DNA from: Candidatus Omnitrophota bacterium | Lineage (GTDB): Bacteria; Omnitrophota; Gorgyraeia; Zapsychrales; JANLHA01 | Assembly: GCA_023247795.1 (NCBI GenBank) | Contig: JAHFFT010000020.1 | Location: 1 to 40,752, forward strand | Direction of reading: 5' to 3' | DNA: 40,752 bases | Part shown: positions 8,117 to 17,656 of the stretch, one piece after another | Layout of the letters: the number at the start of each line of letters is the position of its first letter | Numbering within the stretch: the stretch's first letter is position 1 | Notes under the pieces: generated by a model | What the model was told of the DNA's origin: nothing | Databases searched by the model: none | Seen by the model: only the letters and a program-made list of their open reading frames with translations | Position numbers and translations under genes: made by a program

Positions 8117-9709
8117 ATGCTTCAGCGAACTGATTCCAAGATTTTGGTTTTGACACTCTCTTTACTGTTTTTTTCAGTTAAGGTTTTTGCTAGTTTGCCA
8201 ACGATTGATGAGTTGATCCTTTTAGCGGACCAGCATTTCCAACAAGGCCGCTGGTCGCAGGCCCTCGAACAATACAGCAAGGCCTTGTTGATGTCCCCGA
8301 ATCAAGAGGAAGTCCGTCAGCACATCAAGGCAATCGCCCGGGAGTTTAAGAATCAAGGCCGTCCTCAGGATATCGAAATTTTGCAGTTTCTTGACTTGGT
8401 TGATTATTCCCAGTTTTTAAAGTCGCGTTTTAGCAATTATTTGGCTGATAATGAGCTGACTCTGGAATTCATTTTAACGAATGGCGTCATGTTAGATTCC
8501 ATCCAATCTGAGGCAAGGCAGATTCAGGAGCGTATGCTCAAGGATTTGAATCGTTTTAAGAACTTTCAGGACATGTTGTCGGAAAAGCAGTCTTCCATGG
8601 GGTTTGATTTGACAAAATTGAATTCTGATTTGCGCTGGCAGAAAGAACGTTTTCTTGATCACATTCTTGAATTGCAGAAGTACAATCGCGAACTGCGATC
8701 TTTGAAGATTGAGGTCATGCGGTTTTTCCAAAAAAATCAAAGGCAAACCCGAGAGGAAAATTATGAAACCCAATTGAGCGAGATGCGTTCTCATCTGGGA
8801 AATAAAGAGGCCGCGTTAAAACGGCAGGATGAAAATTATCGCGGTTTGAAAGAAGAATTGGCTAAAGTAAAACAGTCTTTTTTGGGAGTCAAAGATCAAT
8901 TCAAGGAGACCGATCAAAAGATCGCGGAATTGACCAGAGATCTGGCAGGGATGACTTTGGAATTGTACGCGAAAGATAAACAGTTGGTTGATAAGGGAGA
9001 GCGGATTGAAAAGTTAGGGAAAGATTTGGGTGATACCGAAGAGCGGTTGACCTTGGTGCAGCATCTTATCGAAGAAAAAGATCAGAAGATGATGGAGCTA
9101 GAGCAAAAAATGACGTCTGCCCAGGAACAGACTGGCAAAGAAGCGGTCTTGGGAGAGACTAAGGGCAAGTTGTTGAGAAAAGAAATTTCCGAGCTTTACG
9201 GTAAGCTCAAAACGCAATCGAAGGCCAGTTTAGCTAAAGTTGACATTTTGGAGAGGCGACTACAGGAATTGAGCCAAAGGTATTCGGAGATTTCAAAAAA
9301 TCTTGAACAAAGGGACGTCAAGGTTGCTGAGCTTGAAGAAGGGCTAAGAGTTCGTGACCTTCAGGTCAGCGAGCTTAAAAATGTTTTTGTTTCAAAGGAT
9401 AAAAAACTTTTTGAACTCAATGGGGTTGTGGAAATTTATAAAGGCAAACTTCATGATGCCTTCGCGATGTTAGAAGACAAGGACGCGCATTTGAATAAGC
9501 TCGAGCAGGAAGTCGATGGCTTGAAACGGCGTGTCGAAAAATTGCGACAAAGCGCGTTGCGGGATATTTCGCAGGATTATTCGATGCCGGTATTGGATTC
9601 ATCCCATGGGTTGACCACGTTTGAGGACGTTAAAGATTTGACTCCAGAGCAAATTCTTAAGCGTACAAAACATGAGCTGGGGGCCTTGCAGATACAACTC
9701 CATGATTGA
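8117..9709 (+). CDS. secreted coiled-coil protein with N-terminal TPR-like segment
   Basis: Signal-like ILVLTLSLLFFSVKVFA, TPR-like FQQGRWSQALEQYSKALLMSPNQEEV, then long heptad-rich Glu/Lys/Leu region. Start set to internal ATG 8117. Confidence 0.7.
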   Translation: MLQRTDSKILVLTLSLLFFSVKVFASLPTIDELILLADQHFQQGRWSQALEQYSKALLMSPNQEEVRQHIKAIAREFKNQGRPQDIEILQFLDLVDYSQFLKSRFSNYLADNELTLEFILTNGVMLDSIQSEARQIQERMLKDLNRFKNFQDMLSEKQSSMGFDLTKLNSDLRWQKERFLDHILELQKYNRELRSLKIEVMRFFQKNQRQTREENYETQLSEMRSHLGNKEAALKRQDENYRGLKEELAKVKQSFLGVKDQFKETDQKIAELTRDLAGMTLELYAKDKQLVDKGERIEKLGKDLGDTEERLTLVQHLIEEKDQKMMELEQKMTSAQEQTGKEAVLGETKGKLLRKEISELYGKLKTQSKASLAKVDILERRLQELSQRYSEISKNLEQRDVKVAELEEGLRVRDLQVSELKNVFVSKDKKLFELNGVVEIYKGKLHDAFAMLEDKDAHLNKLEQEVDGLKRRVEKLRQSALRDISQDYSMPVLDSSHGLTTFEDVKDLTPEQILKRTKHELGALQIQLHD

Positions 9710-11267
9710 AAAGATTAATGATCAGCAAAAATTTTCGATGGCTTTTTTAAAAATTCATCTTTTATTGGTATTACGAAGACTGCTCTTGATTGCTGTTTTT
9801 TGGGGCGCCGACCTTGGGGTGCCGTTTGTTTTTGCCGATGGTATTCGCGACGCGGTTGTTAAAGTTTTTGTTACGAAAAACAGCATGGATTATTACCAGC
9901 CTTGGCAGTCCGAAGGCAGCAACGCGATGAGCGGTTCCGGAGCGATCATCTCGGGAAATCGGATATTGACCAACGCGCATGTGGTGAGTGATCATACTTT
10001 TATTCAGGTCCGTAAGGAATCCAACCCGAAGCGCTACACGGCCAAGGTGCAGGCGATTGGGTATGATTGCGATCTAGCGATATTGACTGTAGACGACCCA
10101 GCATTTTTTGAAGGGATCACACCGCTTGAATTTGGCGAGCTGCCCAATTTGCGCGACAAGGTTATTGTCATTGGTTTTCCGTTAGGCGGAGACAAACTTT
10201 CCATCACCGAAGGGGTGGTTTCGCGGATTGAGGTTGTTTCCTATTCGCAAAGTGCCAAGGAGTTGCTGGGCGTGCAGATCGACGCGGCAATCAATCCAGG
10301 TAACAGCGGTGGACCGGTTTTAAAAGACGGAAAACTCGTTGGTCTGGCGATGCAGGTGATCAAAAACAGCCAGAACATCGGTTATATGATTCCGACGTCG
10401 GTCATTGAGCATTTTTTAATGGATTTGGGCGACGGAAAATATGACGGCTTTCCGCAGCTGGGAATTGAGTTTGTCAATACGGAAAATAAGAGTCTGCGCC
10501 AGTATTACGGTGTAGACAATGCTGATGGAGGTGTTCTCATTAATCGGGTGATGCCGTTCTCCGCTGTTGATCATGTTCTAAAAGAGGGGGACGTCCTTTT
10601 GGCCATTGAAAATATTCCCGTAGGAGTTGACGGCACCTACAGTTTTCGCGAGGGGGAGCGATTGTCGATAACACATTTGATCAATCAAAAGCAGATCGGT
10701 GAGCAGTTGCATCTACAGATCAGCCGTAAAGGGAAGTTGATGGATAAAACGATTGAATTCAATTCCTTTACCGGCCTGGTTGCATATCCACATAATGTGG
10801 ATGACCCATCTTACTATATCTACGGGGGGCTCATCTTTTCGGTCTTGAGCAGCGATTTATTGCAATCTTGGGGGAGTGCCTGGTGGGAAAAAGCGCCGCT
10901 CGACTTTTTGCATTACCTGATCGGAACCGGCAGGCTGAACTTGGATCGAAAAAAAGAAATCGTGGTTCTGTTGGACGTCTTACCGGACGATATCAATGTG
11001 GGTTATCATGATTACAACAGTGAGGTTATCAAAAAACTCAATGGGAAAGAAGTCACTTCGTTCAAAGAGTTTGTTGTGGCGATTGAGCAAGACCGCGGTC
11101 ATGATTATACCGTCATAGAAACTGAACAAAAAGTCCCCATCATCCTGCCAACCGCGAATATCGATGAAGCGAATAAGAACATTATGGAACGCAACCATAT
11201 TCCTTTCCAATGCTCAAAGGATGTGGCCCAGTGGTTAGGAAAAAAACGTGAGCAAATGAGAGAATGA
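9702..11267 (+). CDS. HtrA/Deg-like trypsin-family serine protease with PDZ region
   Basis: Catalytic triad motifs ILTNAHVVS (His), CDLAILTVDD (Asp), INPGNSGGPVLKDG (Ser), followed by PDZ-like GGVLINRVMPFSAVDHVLKEGDVLLAIENIPV. Confidence 0.9.
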   Translation: MIEKINDQQKFSMAFLKIHLLLVLRRLLLIAVFWGADLGVPFVFADGIRDAVVKVFVTKNSMDYYQPWQSEGSNAMSGSGAIISGNRILTNAHVVSDHTFIQVRKESNPKRYTAKVQAIGYDCDLAILTVDDPAFFEGITPLEFGELPNLRDKVIVIGFPLGGDKLSITEGVVSRIEVVSYSQSAKELLGVQIDAAINPGNSGGPVLKDGKLVGLAMQVIKNSQNIGYMIPTSVIEHFLMDLGDGKYDGFPQLGIEFVNTENKSLRQYYGVDNADGGVLINRVMPFSAVDHVLKEGDVLLAIENIPVGVDGTYSFREGERLSITHLINQKQIGEQLHLQISRKGKLMDKTIEFNSFTGLVAYPHNVDDPSYYIYGGLIFSVLSSDLLQSWGSAWWEKAPLDFLHYLIGTGRLNLDRKKEIVVLLDVLPDDINVGYHDYNSEVIKKLNGKEVTSFKEFVVAIEQDRGHDYTVIETEQKVPIILPTANIDEANKNIMERNHIPFQCSKDVAQWLGKKREQMRE

Positions 11268-12289
11268 CGACGAGTTTACGCATCCATAAACAAATCCTTG
11301 AAGTGCCTTTTATTTTTTTGTTGTCTTGGCTTTTTTTTGTTGGTCAGCCTGGACAACTGTCTGCCCAGGGCATTCCGGACCGTTTGCGTCCGATCAGTTT
11401 CAAACCAGTGCTGGATTTTACCGATCAAACGGTAACCCTCGAGGAGCGCGTTCTGGAAATGTCAAGAATTGGGTTCCGCGAATTGGGCAATGACAATTTT
11501 AAAATTCAAGATTATCGCGAGCGAATTGATAAAATGGCGAAAGAGCTTTCTGGTCGGCTGCAAGGAAGCCCGAAAAATAAAATCAACGTGATCAATCAAT
11601 ATTTATTTCGAGAATTGGGGTTTCAGATCGATCCCTCTGATTTGCTGACTACCCCGTTGTCGGGTTTACTAATGAACCAAGTCATCGATAAAAAAAGGGG
11701 GACCTGTCTGACGATGTCAATTTTGTATTTGGCGTTAGGACAGCATCTCAATCTGCCGTTTTACGGAGTGCAGGTGCCTGGGCATTTTTTTGTTCGTTAC
11801 GACGACGGAAAAGAACAGATCAACATTGAGACGACCCGGCAAGGGGAAATGCTTCCCGACGACTATTATCTGCAGACCTACTTTTATGGTCAGAAAAGTC
11901 AAAGCAAATACTTGAAGAATCTCAACGATCGAGAAGTGGTGGCCGTTTATTTGAGCAATTTAGGAAATCAATATAAGATGAAAGGCCTTTACGACCGTGC
12001 GATCGATATTCTAGGGTATGCCTTGGATTTGGCGCCGGACTTCCCGGCGATTGTGACGAATTTGGGCAATGCCTACGAAAGGAAGGGCGAGGTAGGGCAG
12101 GCGATCTTAGAGTACACTATTGCCATTGGCATGAATCCCTATTTATGTGAAGCCCATTACAACCTGGGTTTGGCGCATTTCATTTATACGAAAAACGAGA
12201 AATACGCTCGCCTGCACGGCCAGATTGCTCAGCAATTGGGTTGCTCCATGGCCCCGCAATTCGTCCAATTTCTCAATTCCAAACCATAA
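11264..12289 (+). CDS. transglutaminase-like (SirB1-type) protein with C-terminal TPRs
   Basis: GTCLTMSILYLALGQHLNLPFYGVQVPGHFFVRYDDGKEQINIETT (Cys/His/acid order), then TPRs (YDRAIDILGYALDLAPDFPA). ATGA overlap with the upstream protease. Confidence 0.8.
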   Translation: MTTSLRIHKQILEVPFIFLLSWLFFVGQPGQLSAQGIPDRLRPISFKPVLDFTDQTVTLEERVLEMSRIGFRELGNDNFKIQDYRERIDKMAKELSGRLQGSPKNKINVINQYLFRELGFQIDPSDLLTTPLSGLLMNQVIDKKRGTCLTMSILYLALGQHLNLPFYGVQVPGHFFVRYDDGKEQINIETTRQGEMLPDDYYLQTYFYGQKSQSKYLKNLNDREVVAVYLSNLGNQYKMKGLYDRAIDILGYALDLAPDFPAIVTNLGNAYERKGEVGQAILEYTIAIGMNPYLCEAHYNLGLAHFIYTKNEKYARLHGQIAQQLGCSMAPQFVQFLNSKP

Positions 12290-12342
12290 GCATGTGAATT
12301 GAAGCGGAGCTGAGGCAAGCCGCGTTTCCGGAAGTATGTTTT

Positions 12343-13014
12343 ATGAAAAAAAAGATATTTCTAAAAGTTAAGGCGGTCATCTTTGATATGGACGGGGTGA
12401 TTACGAACACGATGCCATATCATTTTCGTGCCTGGCAGCAGGTCCTTCAAGAAGAAGGGATTGCCGCGACTCATCATGACATTTACCGTCGGGAAGGCCA
12501 GCGCGGCATCGATAGCGTTCAGGAGATTTTTGCGCACTATCAAGTCCCTTTTCATCGCGATCAGGCGGAAAGGATTTTATTGAAAAAGGAAATTTTGTTT
12601 AAAAAAATTGTAAAAAATCGTTACATCCCTGGCTCGCGATTGTTGATCCAGCAGTTGCTTCGTCAAGGATTTCGTTTGGCCTTGGTAACCGGAACAGCCC
12701 GCGATGAAGTGAAGAGAATCCTGCCCGATGATTTGTTTCAACGCTTTTCGGTTGTGGTATCGGGCACCGATGTTAGGCAAGGCAAACCAAACCCCGAGCC
12801 TTATTTGCAGGCCATTGATCAACTTGGTGTGCGGGCGAAGGATGCGGTGGTGATTGAAAACGCGCCTTTTGGAATCCTTTCGGCGAAATCAGCAGGGCTA
12901 AGGTGTTTGGCTATTTCCACCTCCTTGCCGCTGAGGTTTTTAAATCAAGCCGACCAGATTTTTGAATCGATCAAGGAGTTGAAAAGTCGCGTCCAATTCC
13001 AATTGACGGAATAA
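12343..13014 (+). CDS. HAD-superfamily phosphatase (beta-phosphoglucomutase-like)
   Basis: VIFDMDGVITNTMPYHFRAWQQVL, LVTGTARDEVKRIL, GKPNPEPYLQAIDQLG, VVIENAPFGILSAKSAGL. Confidence 0.88.
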   Translation: MKKKIFLKVKAVIFDMDGVITNTMPYHFRAWQQVLQEEGIAATHHDIYRREGQRGIDSVQEIFAHYQVPFHRDQAERILLKKEILFKKIVKNRYIPGSRLLIQQLLRQGFRLALVTGTARDEVKRILPDDLFQRFSVVVSGTDVRQGKPNPEPYLQAIDQLGVRAKDAVVIENAPFGILSAKSAGLRCLAISTSLPLRFLNQADQIFESIKELKSRVQFQLTE

Positions 13015-13043
13015 TCAGGAGCAGATTTATCTGAGAAAATTTT

Positions 13044-13907
13044 ATGCGAAATGTTTTGCTGTTGTGTAAAATCAGCGCCTATCAAACTTATTTTCGTAAT
13101 CAAAAAAATTTTCCTAAGCACATCCGATTGCAGGAAAATGAGCTTGAACGGTTTCGAAGGACGCATGTCCGGCACAATCAAACGATAATGGAGATTGAAC
13201 GTGTTTTGGCGGCACGAGGGATTCGGTATCGCAGAGCAACGCGCAAAGAGGCCATCGATTATTCGCGCTATGATTGTGTTATGACGGTTGGTGGCGACGG
13301 GACTTTTTTGGAAGCGGCCGGGCAAGTTACGGACCAATTGATCTTAGGGATCAATTCCGATCCAGAGTGGAGTGTGGGACGCTTTTGCACCGCGGACGGC
13401 AATAATTTTTCAAAGGTCCTTGATAAAATTTTACGCAATCAGTATCTTCCGGTTGCCTTGCAAAGATTAAGAGTGAGGTTTAAGTACCAGCGGTTGACCA
13501 TTTGCGCACTGAATGATCTTTTGATATGTCATAAGAACCCGGCGGCCATGAGTCGATATTGTTTGACCATCAAGGGTTTTGAGGAAGAGCAGCGTAGCTC
13601 CGGCATTTGGATAGCGACGGCAGCGGGATCGACCGGTGCCATTCATTCCGCTGGTGGCAAGGTCTTGGTTTTGACCAGCAAGCAGCTGCAATATCGTCCG
13701 CGAGAGCTATACGACGGCCGCCGAGCGCGTTATCGATTGATGGGCGCGGTTTTGGACCTATCGCAGGCCATTAAAATTTTTTCACTCATGAAGGACGGGG
13801 CGATTTATGTTGATGGATTCCATCATCATTATCCTTTCCATTTTGGCGATGAAGTGAGGATTGATCGCTTCCCGCGTCCTTTAAATTTGATCAAGGTGAA
13901 GCCATGA
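13044..13907 (+). CDS. NAD(+)/NADH kinase family protein
   Basis: VMTVGGDGTFLEAAG (GGDGT motif), LGINSDPEWSVGRF, AAGSTGAIHSAGG. Confidence 0.85.
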   Translation: MRNVLLLCKISAYQTYFRNQKNFPKHIRLQENELERFRRTHVRHNQTIMEIERVLAARGIRYRRATRKEAIDYSRYDCVMTVGGDGTFLEAAGQVTDQLILGINSDPEWSVGRFCTADGNNFSKVLDKILRNQYLPVALQRLRVRFKYQRLTICALNDLLICHKNPAAMSRYCLTIKGFEEEQRSSGIWIATAAGSTGAIHSAGGKVLVLTSKQLQYRPRELYDGRRARYRLMGAVLDLSQAIKIFSLMKDGAIYVDGFHHHYPFHFGDEVRIDRFPRPLNLIKVKP

Positions 13908-14254
13908 AAGCAATCCTTTTGATTTCCCACGGCAGCCATTCCCCCAAAACCAAAAAGGAAGTCGCGCTTTTGATTGAGCAAATGAAAGCAAGCCTTAAGG
14001 GGCGGATGATTCAGTTCGCTTTTTTGGAAATCGAGCAACCCAGCATCCCTGATGGGATCGATCAATGCGTGCGGGAAGGGGCCAAAGAAATTTTGGTCCT
14101 TCTCAATTTTTTGAATTCCGGTAAGCATGTTGATGAGGACATCCCGAGGATTGTTAAAGAGGCCGCGGCCAAACATGCCGAAGTGCGATTTAAGATTTCC
14201 AACCCCGTTGGGCAGCATCCCAATATTGTTGGATTGTTTTTAGACATGATTTAA
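13904..14254 (+). CDS. CbiX/sirohydrochlorin chelatase-like protein
   Basis: ILLISHGSHSPKTKKEV start, EILVLLNFLNSGKHVDEDIPRIV, ISNPVGQHPNIVGL; ATGA overlap with the NAD kinase gene. Confidence 0.75.
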   Translation: MKAILLISHGSHSPKTKKEVALLIEQMKASLKGRMIQFAFLEIEQPSIPDGIDQCVREGAKEILVLLNFLNSGKHVDEDIPRIVKEAAAKHAEVRFKISNPVGQHPNIVGLFLDMI

Positions 14255-14265
14255 AAGCAAAGAAT

Positions 14266-15348
14266 ATGATCGAGCCCCGTAAAGAATTCGCGCGCGAACT
14301 CAAACGTTGGTATCAATCCAACGCTCGCGATCTGCCTTGGCGCCGGACCAAAGACCCTTACCGCATATGGATTTCCGAAGTGATGTTGCAGCAGACAACC
14401 GTTGCCGCGGTGATTCCTTATTACGAAAAATGGCTGAAGGTTTTCCCCGACGTAAAAAGTGTGGCCAGGGCCCCGTTGCAGAAAGTGCTCAAGGTTTGGC
14501 AAGGGTTGGGATATTATCAGCGGGCGAAGAACATCCATAAGGCCGCTAAGATCATCGTCGAGAAATTCCAATCCCAAATGCCAGAGCAGGTCAATGATTT
14601 GCGAGGGCTGCCTGGTTTTGGGCCGTACACAACCGGCGCGGTCTTAAGCATTGCTTTTGATCAACGACAACCTATCATTGACGCGAATGTCCGTCGGGTG
14701 ATGATGCGCCAGTTAGCCATTGAAGGAACCGCTAATCCTAGCGTCGACGTTGAAGTCGAGTCGTGTTTGCAAAAAATCATGCCAAGGAAAGGTAACAACA
14801 TTTTCAATCAAGCGCTGATGGAGTTGGGGGCATTGATTTGTAAGAGCAAGCAGCCGGCCTGTCTGTTTTGTCCGGTCGCGAAGTCATGCGCCGCTTATGA
14901 AAAAGGAATTCAAGAATTGATTCCTCAGCCGAAGGTGAATCTGTTAGAGAAGATTGAGGCTGCGATTGCCGTGATTGAGCAGGACGGCAAGTTTTTAATT
15001 CAAAAGCGTCCCCGTCAAGGGCTTTTTGCCGACCTTTGGGAATTCCCCGGAGGCAAAATCGAAAAGGGGGAAAGTGCGGCCCAAGCCTTATTTAGGGAGG
15101 TCAAAGAAGAGGTTGGAGTGAGTTTGAAATCCGCTCAGCCAATGATGAATGTTGAGCATTTTTACACGCGTTTTCGGGTCAATCTGCACGTCTGGCGGTG
15201 TCAGGTTCAAGAGTCGCCTGTGCTGCACAGCCGTCTCAAATTTGTTTTCCGCAATGAGTTGAAGCGATATCCGATGCCCAGCGGAAGTGCTAAAATTGTT
15301 GAACGATTGCTGCAAAAGTTTAAAAAAAAAAGACAAAAATGCAATTGA
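14266..15348 (+). CDS. mutY: A/G-specific adenine glycosylase with C-terminal NUDIX domain
   Basis: LPWRRTKDPYRIWISEVMLQQTTV, LPGFGPYTTGAVLSIAF, CX6CX2CX5C-type cluster (CKSKQPACLFCPVAKSC), NUDIX box GGKIEKGESAAQALFREVKEEVGV. Confidence 0.95.
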   Translation: MIEPRKEFARELKRWYQSNARDLPWRRTKDPYRIWISEVMLQQTTVAAVIPYYEKWLKVFPDVKSVARAPLQKVLKVWQGLGYYQRAKNIHKAAKIIVEKFQSQMPEQVNDLRGLPGFGPYTTGAVLSIAFDQRQPIIDANVRRVMMRQLAIEGTANPSVDVEVESCLQKIMPRKGNNIFNQALMELGALICKSKQPACLFCPVAKSCAAYEKGIQELIPQPKVNLLEKIEAAIAVIEQDGKFLIQKRPRQGLFADLWEFPGGKIEKGESAAQALFREVKEEVGVSLKSAQPMMNVEHFYTRFRVNLHVWRCQVQESPVLHSRLKFVFRNELKRYPMPSGSAKIVERLLQKFKKKRQKCN

Positions 15349-15371
15349 ATCGCATTGCTTTATGTTATACT
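15345..15371 (+). promoter_or_regulatory. putative promoter (extended -10) for the repeat surface protein
   Basis: TTGAAT (15345-15350), N15, TATACT (15366-15371) preceded by TGT; the spacer is short. Confidence 0.4.
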
Positions 15372-15394
15372 TTTAGTAGTCAAAAGGATTTGAC

Positions 15395-16420
15395 ATGAGC
15401 ATGGCTAAGCACATCAGGAATTGCATAGTTGTTTGTTTTGTTCTTAACGTATCGGCTTTGTTCGCCTCGGCCGATTCCTTGACCCTTACGACATACTATC
15501 CCGCTCCCAATGGAGCATATGACCGACTTCGTTTGGTTCCCCGCGCAAATATCGCCGAACCCTGTCAAAGCGGCATGTTGTATGTTAATAGCCAGAATCA
15601 ATTACAGTTTTGTCAAGACAATGGGCAAGGAAATGGGAAAGGGAGTTGGGGGCCGGTTGCCGGGACTTGGACGCAGCGTACCGTTCTAGGGGATACGAGT
15701 GTTTTTGTAATCAATGATTCACCTCCTCCGCCTGCTACGCCGCAGCCCATTTATGTTGGAATTGGGACGTCAGCACCGAGTTCACGTCTTCAAATAGTGG
15801 GAAAAGGTGCCACGAATGCGACGTCTTCTTTAAATATAACAGATTCAGCAGCGAAGAGTCTTTTGTTTGTTCGCGATGATGGAAATGTTGGAATTGGGAC
15901 AACGAGTCCCAGCCAGAAGCTTCATGTAGTTGGTAACATTTTGGTTAAGAACAACGTAGATCCATTAGGTTTGCAGCTCTCCTATCAGTCCAATACTGGT
16001 ATTATTAACGCGAATGATATTTGGCTTGTGCCTAGCCCTACCGGAGGCAATATATACTTGAATACTGGTGGCTCAGGTTCAGCGGGTGCGACAATTTTCA
16101 GAAGAACCGACGCTACGGAAGTGATGAGAATTGTCGGGTCGAGTGGCAACGTCGGTATCGGAACCACGAATCCTACTCAGGCCTTGGATGTGGTTGGAAG
16201 TATACAGAGTTCGGGGAATATCACGGCCGCGAATATGACTGCAACTGGAACAGTTGCTGGAGCTATTTTAAGTTCTACGGGGAATTCAAATGTTGGCGGA
16301 ACATTGACTGTTGGTGGCAATGCGACAGTGGGGGGGAATGTGACGGGAAATATTATTGCTAAGTCGCAAGCTGCTGGGTATGTGAGTACGACTGTAGGGG
16401 AGATTTGGATTGTGCCGTAA
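15395..16420 (+). CDS. secreted fibre-like repeat protein (GNVGIGTTxPxxxLxVxG repeats)
   Basis: Signal-like N-terminus, LTLTTYYPAPNGAYDRLRLVP, three GIGT repeats (VGIGTSAPSSRLQIVG, VGIGTTSPSQKLHVVG, VGIGTTNPTQALDVVG), then Gly/Thr-rich VGGTLTVGGNATVGGNV. Confidence 0.75.
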   Translation: MSMAKHIRNCIVVCFVLNVSALFASADSLTLTTYYPAPNGAYDRLRLVPRANIAEPCQSGMLYVNSQNQLQFCQDNGQGNGKGSWGPVAGTWTQRTVLGDTSVFVINDSPPPPATPQPIYVGIGTSAPSSRLQIVGKGATNATSSLNITDSAAKSLLFVRDDGNVGIGTTSPSQKLHVVGNILVKNNVDPLGLQLSYQSNTGIINANDIWLVPSPTGGNIYLNTGGSGSAGATIFRRTDATEVMRIVGSSGNVGIGTTNPTQALDVVGSIQSSGNITAANMTATGTVAGAILSSTGNSNVGGTLTVGGNATVGGNVTGNIIAKSQAAGYVSTTVGEIWIVP

Positions 16421-16426
16421 AGAAAT

Positions 16427-16455
16427 TTGACAAAAAATTTTTTAAATGTTATCAT
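16427..16455 (+). promoter_or_regulatory. putative sigma70 promoter of the rrf2-cys operon
   Basis: TTGACA (16427-16432), N17, TATCAT (16450-16455). Confidence 0.6.
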
Positions 16456-16469
16456 TAGTAAGATGATAA
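16449..16469. promoter_or_regulatory. inverted repeat overlapping the -10, candidate operator
   Basis: TTATCAT-TAGTAAG-ATGATAA: perfect 7-bp arms, 7-nt spacer, 14 nt upstream of the Rrf2 gene start. Confidence 0.5.
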
Positions 16470-16482
16470 TGTCAGTAATGTT

Positions 16483-16899
16483 ATGAAAAATCCAGCTAAA
16501 ATAGAATATGCCTGTTTGGCATTATTGGAACTAAGCAAACATTGGCCCAATCAAGAGCCTTTGCAGATCCAGGCCATTGCGCAGCGGCAAGGGATTCCCA
16601 TGAAATTTTTACCGCATATTTTGATTCAATTGAAACAGGTAGGTCTGGTGCGAAGCGCGCGGGGTAAAAACGGGGGATATCTTCTTCTGAAATCACCAGA
16701 AGCGATTCAATTGGCTAGCGTCGTTGAAGCTTTTGGTGGTCTGAATCGAGAAGGAGATTTTCGAAACACCGGGCAAAATCAAATCTTTGTAGCCATCTGG
16801 AACGACGTGAATCAGTTGATCGAGCAAAAATTGAAAAGTGTGAATTTTGCTTTTATCCGTGAAAGGTCAGAAAAACAAGTTATAATGTACCACATTTAA
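16483..16899 (+). CDS. Rrf2-family transcriptional regulator
   Basis: KIEYACLALLELSKHW...IQAIAQRQGIPMKFLPHILIQLKQVGLVRSARGKNGGYLLLKSPEAIQLASVVEAFGG: typical Rrf2 winged helix and GxxGGYxL motif. Confidence 0.9.
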   Translation: MKNPAKIEYACLALLELSKHWPNQEPLQIQAIAQRQGIPMKFLPHILIQLKQVGLVRSARGKNGGYLLLKSPEAIQLASVVEAFGGLNREGDFRNTGQNQIFVAIWNDVNQLIEQKLKSVNFAFIRERSEKQVIMYHI

Positions 16900-16920
16900 A
16901 TCGAATGGCTTCTTTCCACT

Positions 16921-17646
16921 ATGAGTAGTCAGAAACAAATTAAAAAATATAACGACCAGGTTAAAGGGTCAAGCGCTCAGCAAATCGTCGAGTTTGCCTT
17001 TAAAGAATTTGGCGCTAAGGTGAATTTTGCTTCCAGCTTGGGCGAAGAAGACCAGGTGATAACCGATTTGATAGCGAAACACGCTCCGGCGATCGAAATT
17101 TTTACTTTGGATACTGGTCGGTTATTTCCGGAAACCTATGATTTGTTGGCAAAAACACAGAAGCGATATCCTGTAACGTATCGGATTTATTATCCCGATA
17201 CCAAGTCTGTCGAGAAGATGGTGCTTGAAAAGGGGATCAATCTTTTTTACGAAAGTGTCGAGAACCGCAAGTTGTGCTGCGGGGTCCGTAAGGTTGAACC
17301 TCTGCGACGGGCTTTAGCAAACTTTGCTGCCTGGATTTCTGGTTTGCGGCGAGGACAGTCGATCACGCGAGCACAGTTGGAAATTTTTGAGTGGGATGAT
17401 CAGAACCAAAAAATTAAAATAAGTCCGCTCGCCAATTGGTCGTTGGAGCAAGTGCGTCAATATATCGAAAAAAATCAGGTCGATGTCAATCCGTTGCATA
17501 AAGCCGGATTTATCAGCATCGGCTGTTCTTCGTGCACGCGGGCGGTCAAGCCTGGCGAGGATTTGCGCGCCGGCCGCTGGTGGTGGGAAGCGCCGGAAAG
17601 CAAAGAATGCGGGCTGCACAATAATCCGAAACGCTTAAAGAAATAA
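16921..17646 (+). CDS. cysH: adenylyl-sulfate (APS) reductase, CysH family with 4Fe-4S motifs
   Basis: [65 protein letters not shown] and ECGLH. The CC...CxxC motifs mark the APS-type reductase. Confidence 0.92.
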   Translation: MSSQKQIKKYNDQVKGSSAQQIVEFAFKEFGAKVNFASSLGEEDQVITDLIAKHAPAIEIFTLDTGRLFPETYDLLAKTQKRYPVTYRIYYPDTKSVEKMVLEKGINLFYESVENRKLCCGVRKVEPLRRALANFAAWISGLRRGQSITRAQLEIFEWDDQNQKIKISPLANWSLEQVRQYIEKNQVDVNPLHKAGFISIGCSSCTRAVKPGEDLRAGRWWWEAPESKECGLHNNPKRLKK

Positions 17647-17656
17647 GGTTGAAAGC

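Noticed and set aside
13904-14254. Possible cobalamin/siroheme biosynthesis cluster because of the CbiX-like gene
   Set aside because: No other tetrapyrrole genes are nearby; neighbours are NAD kinase and mutY.
15395-16420. Prophage tail-fibre region
   Set aside because: Only the repeat protein is present; no capsid, terminase, integrase or lysis genes in the window, and it has a signal-like N-terminus.
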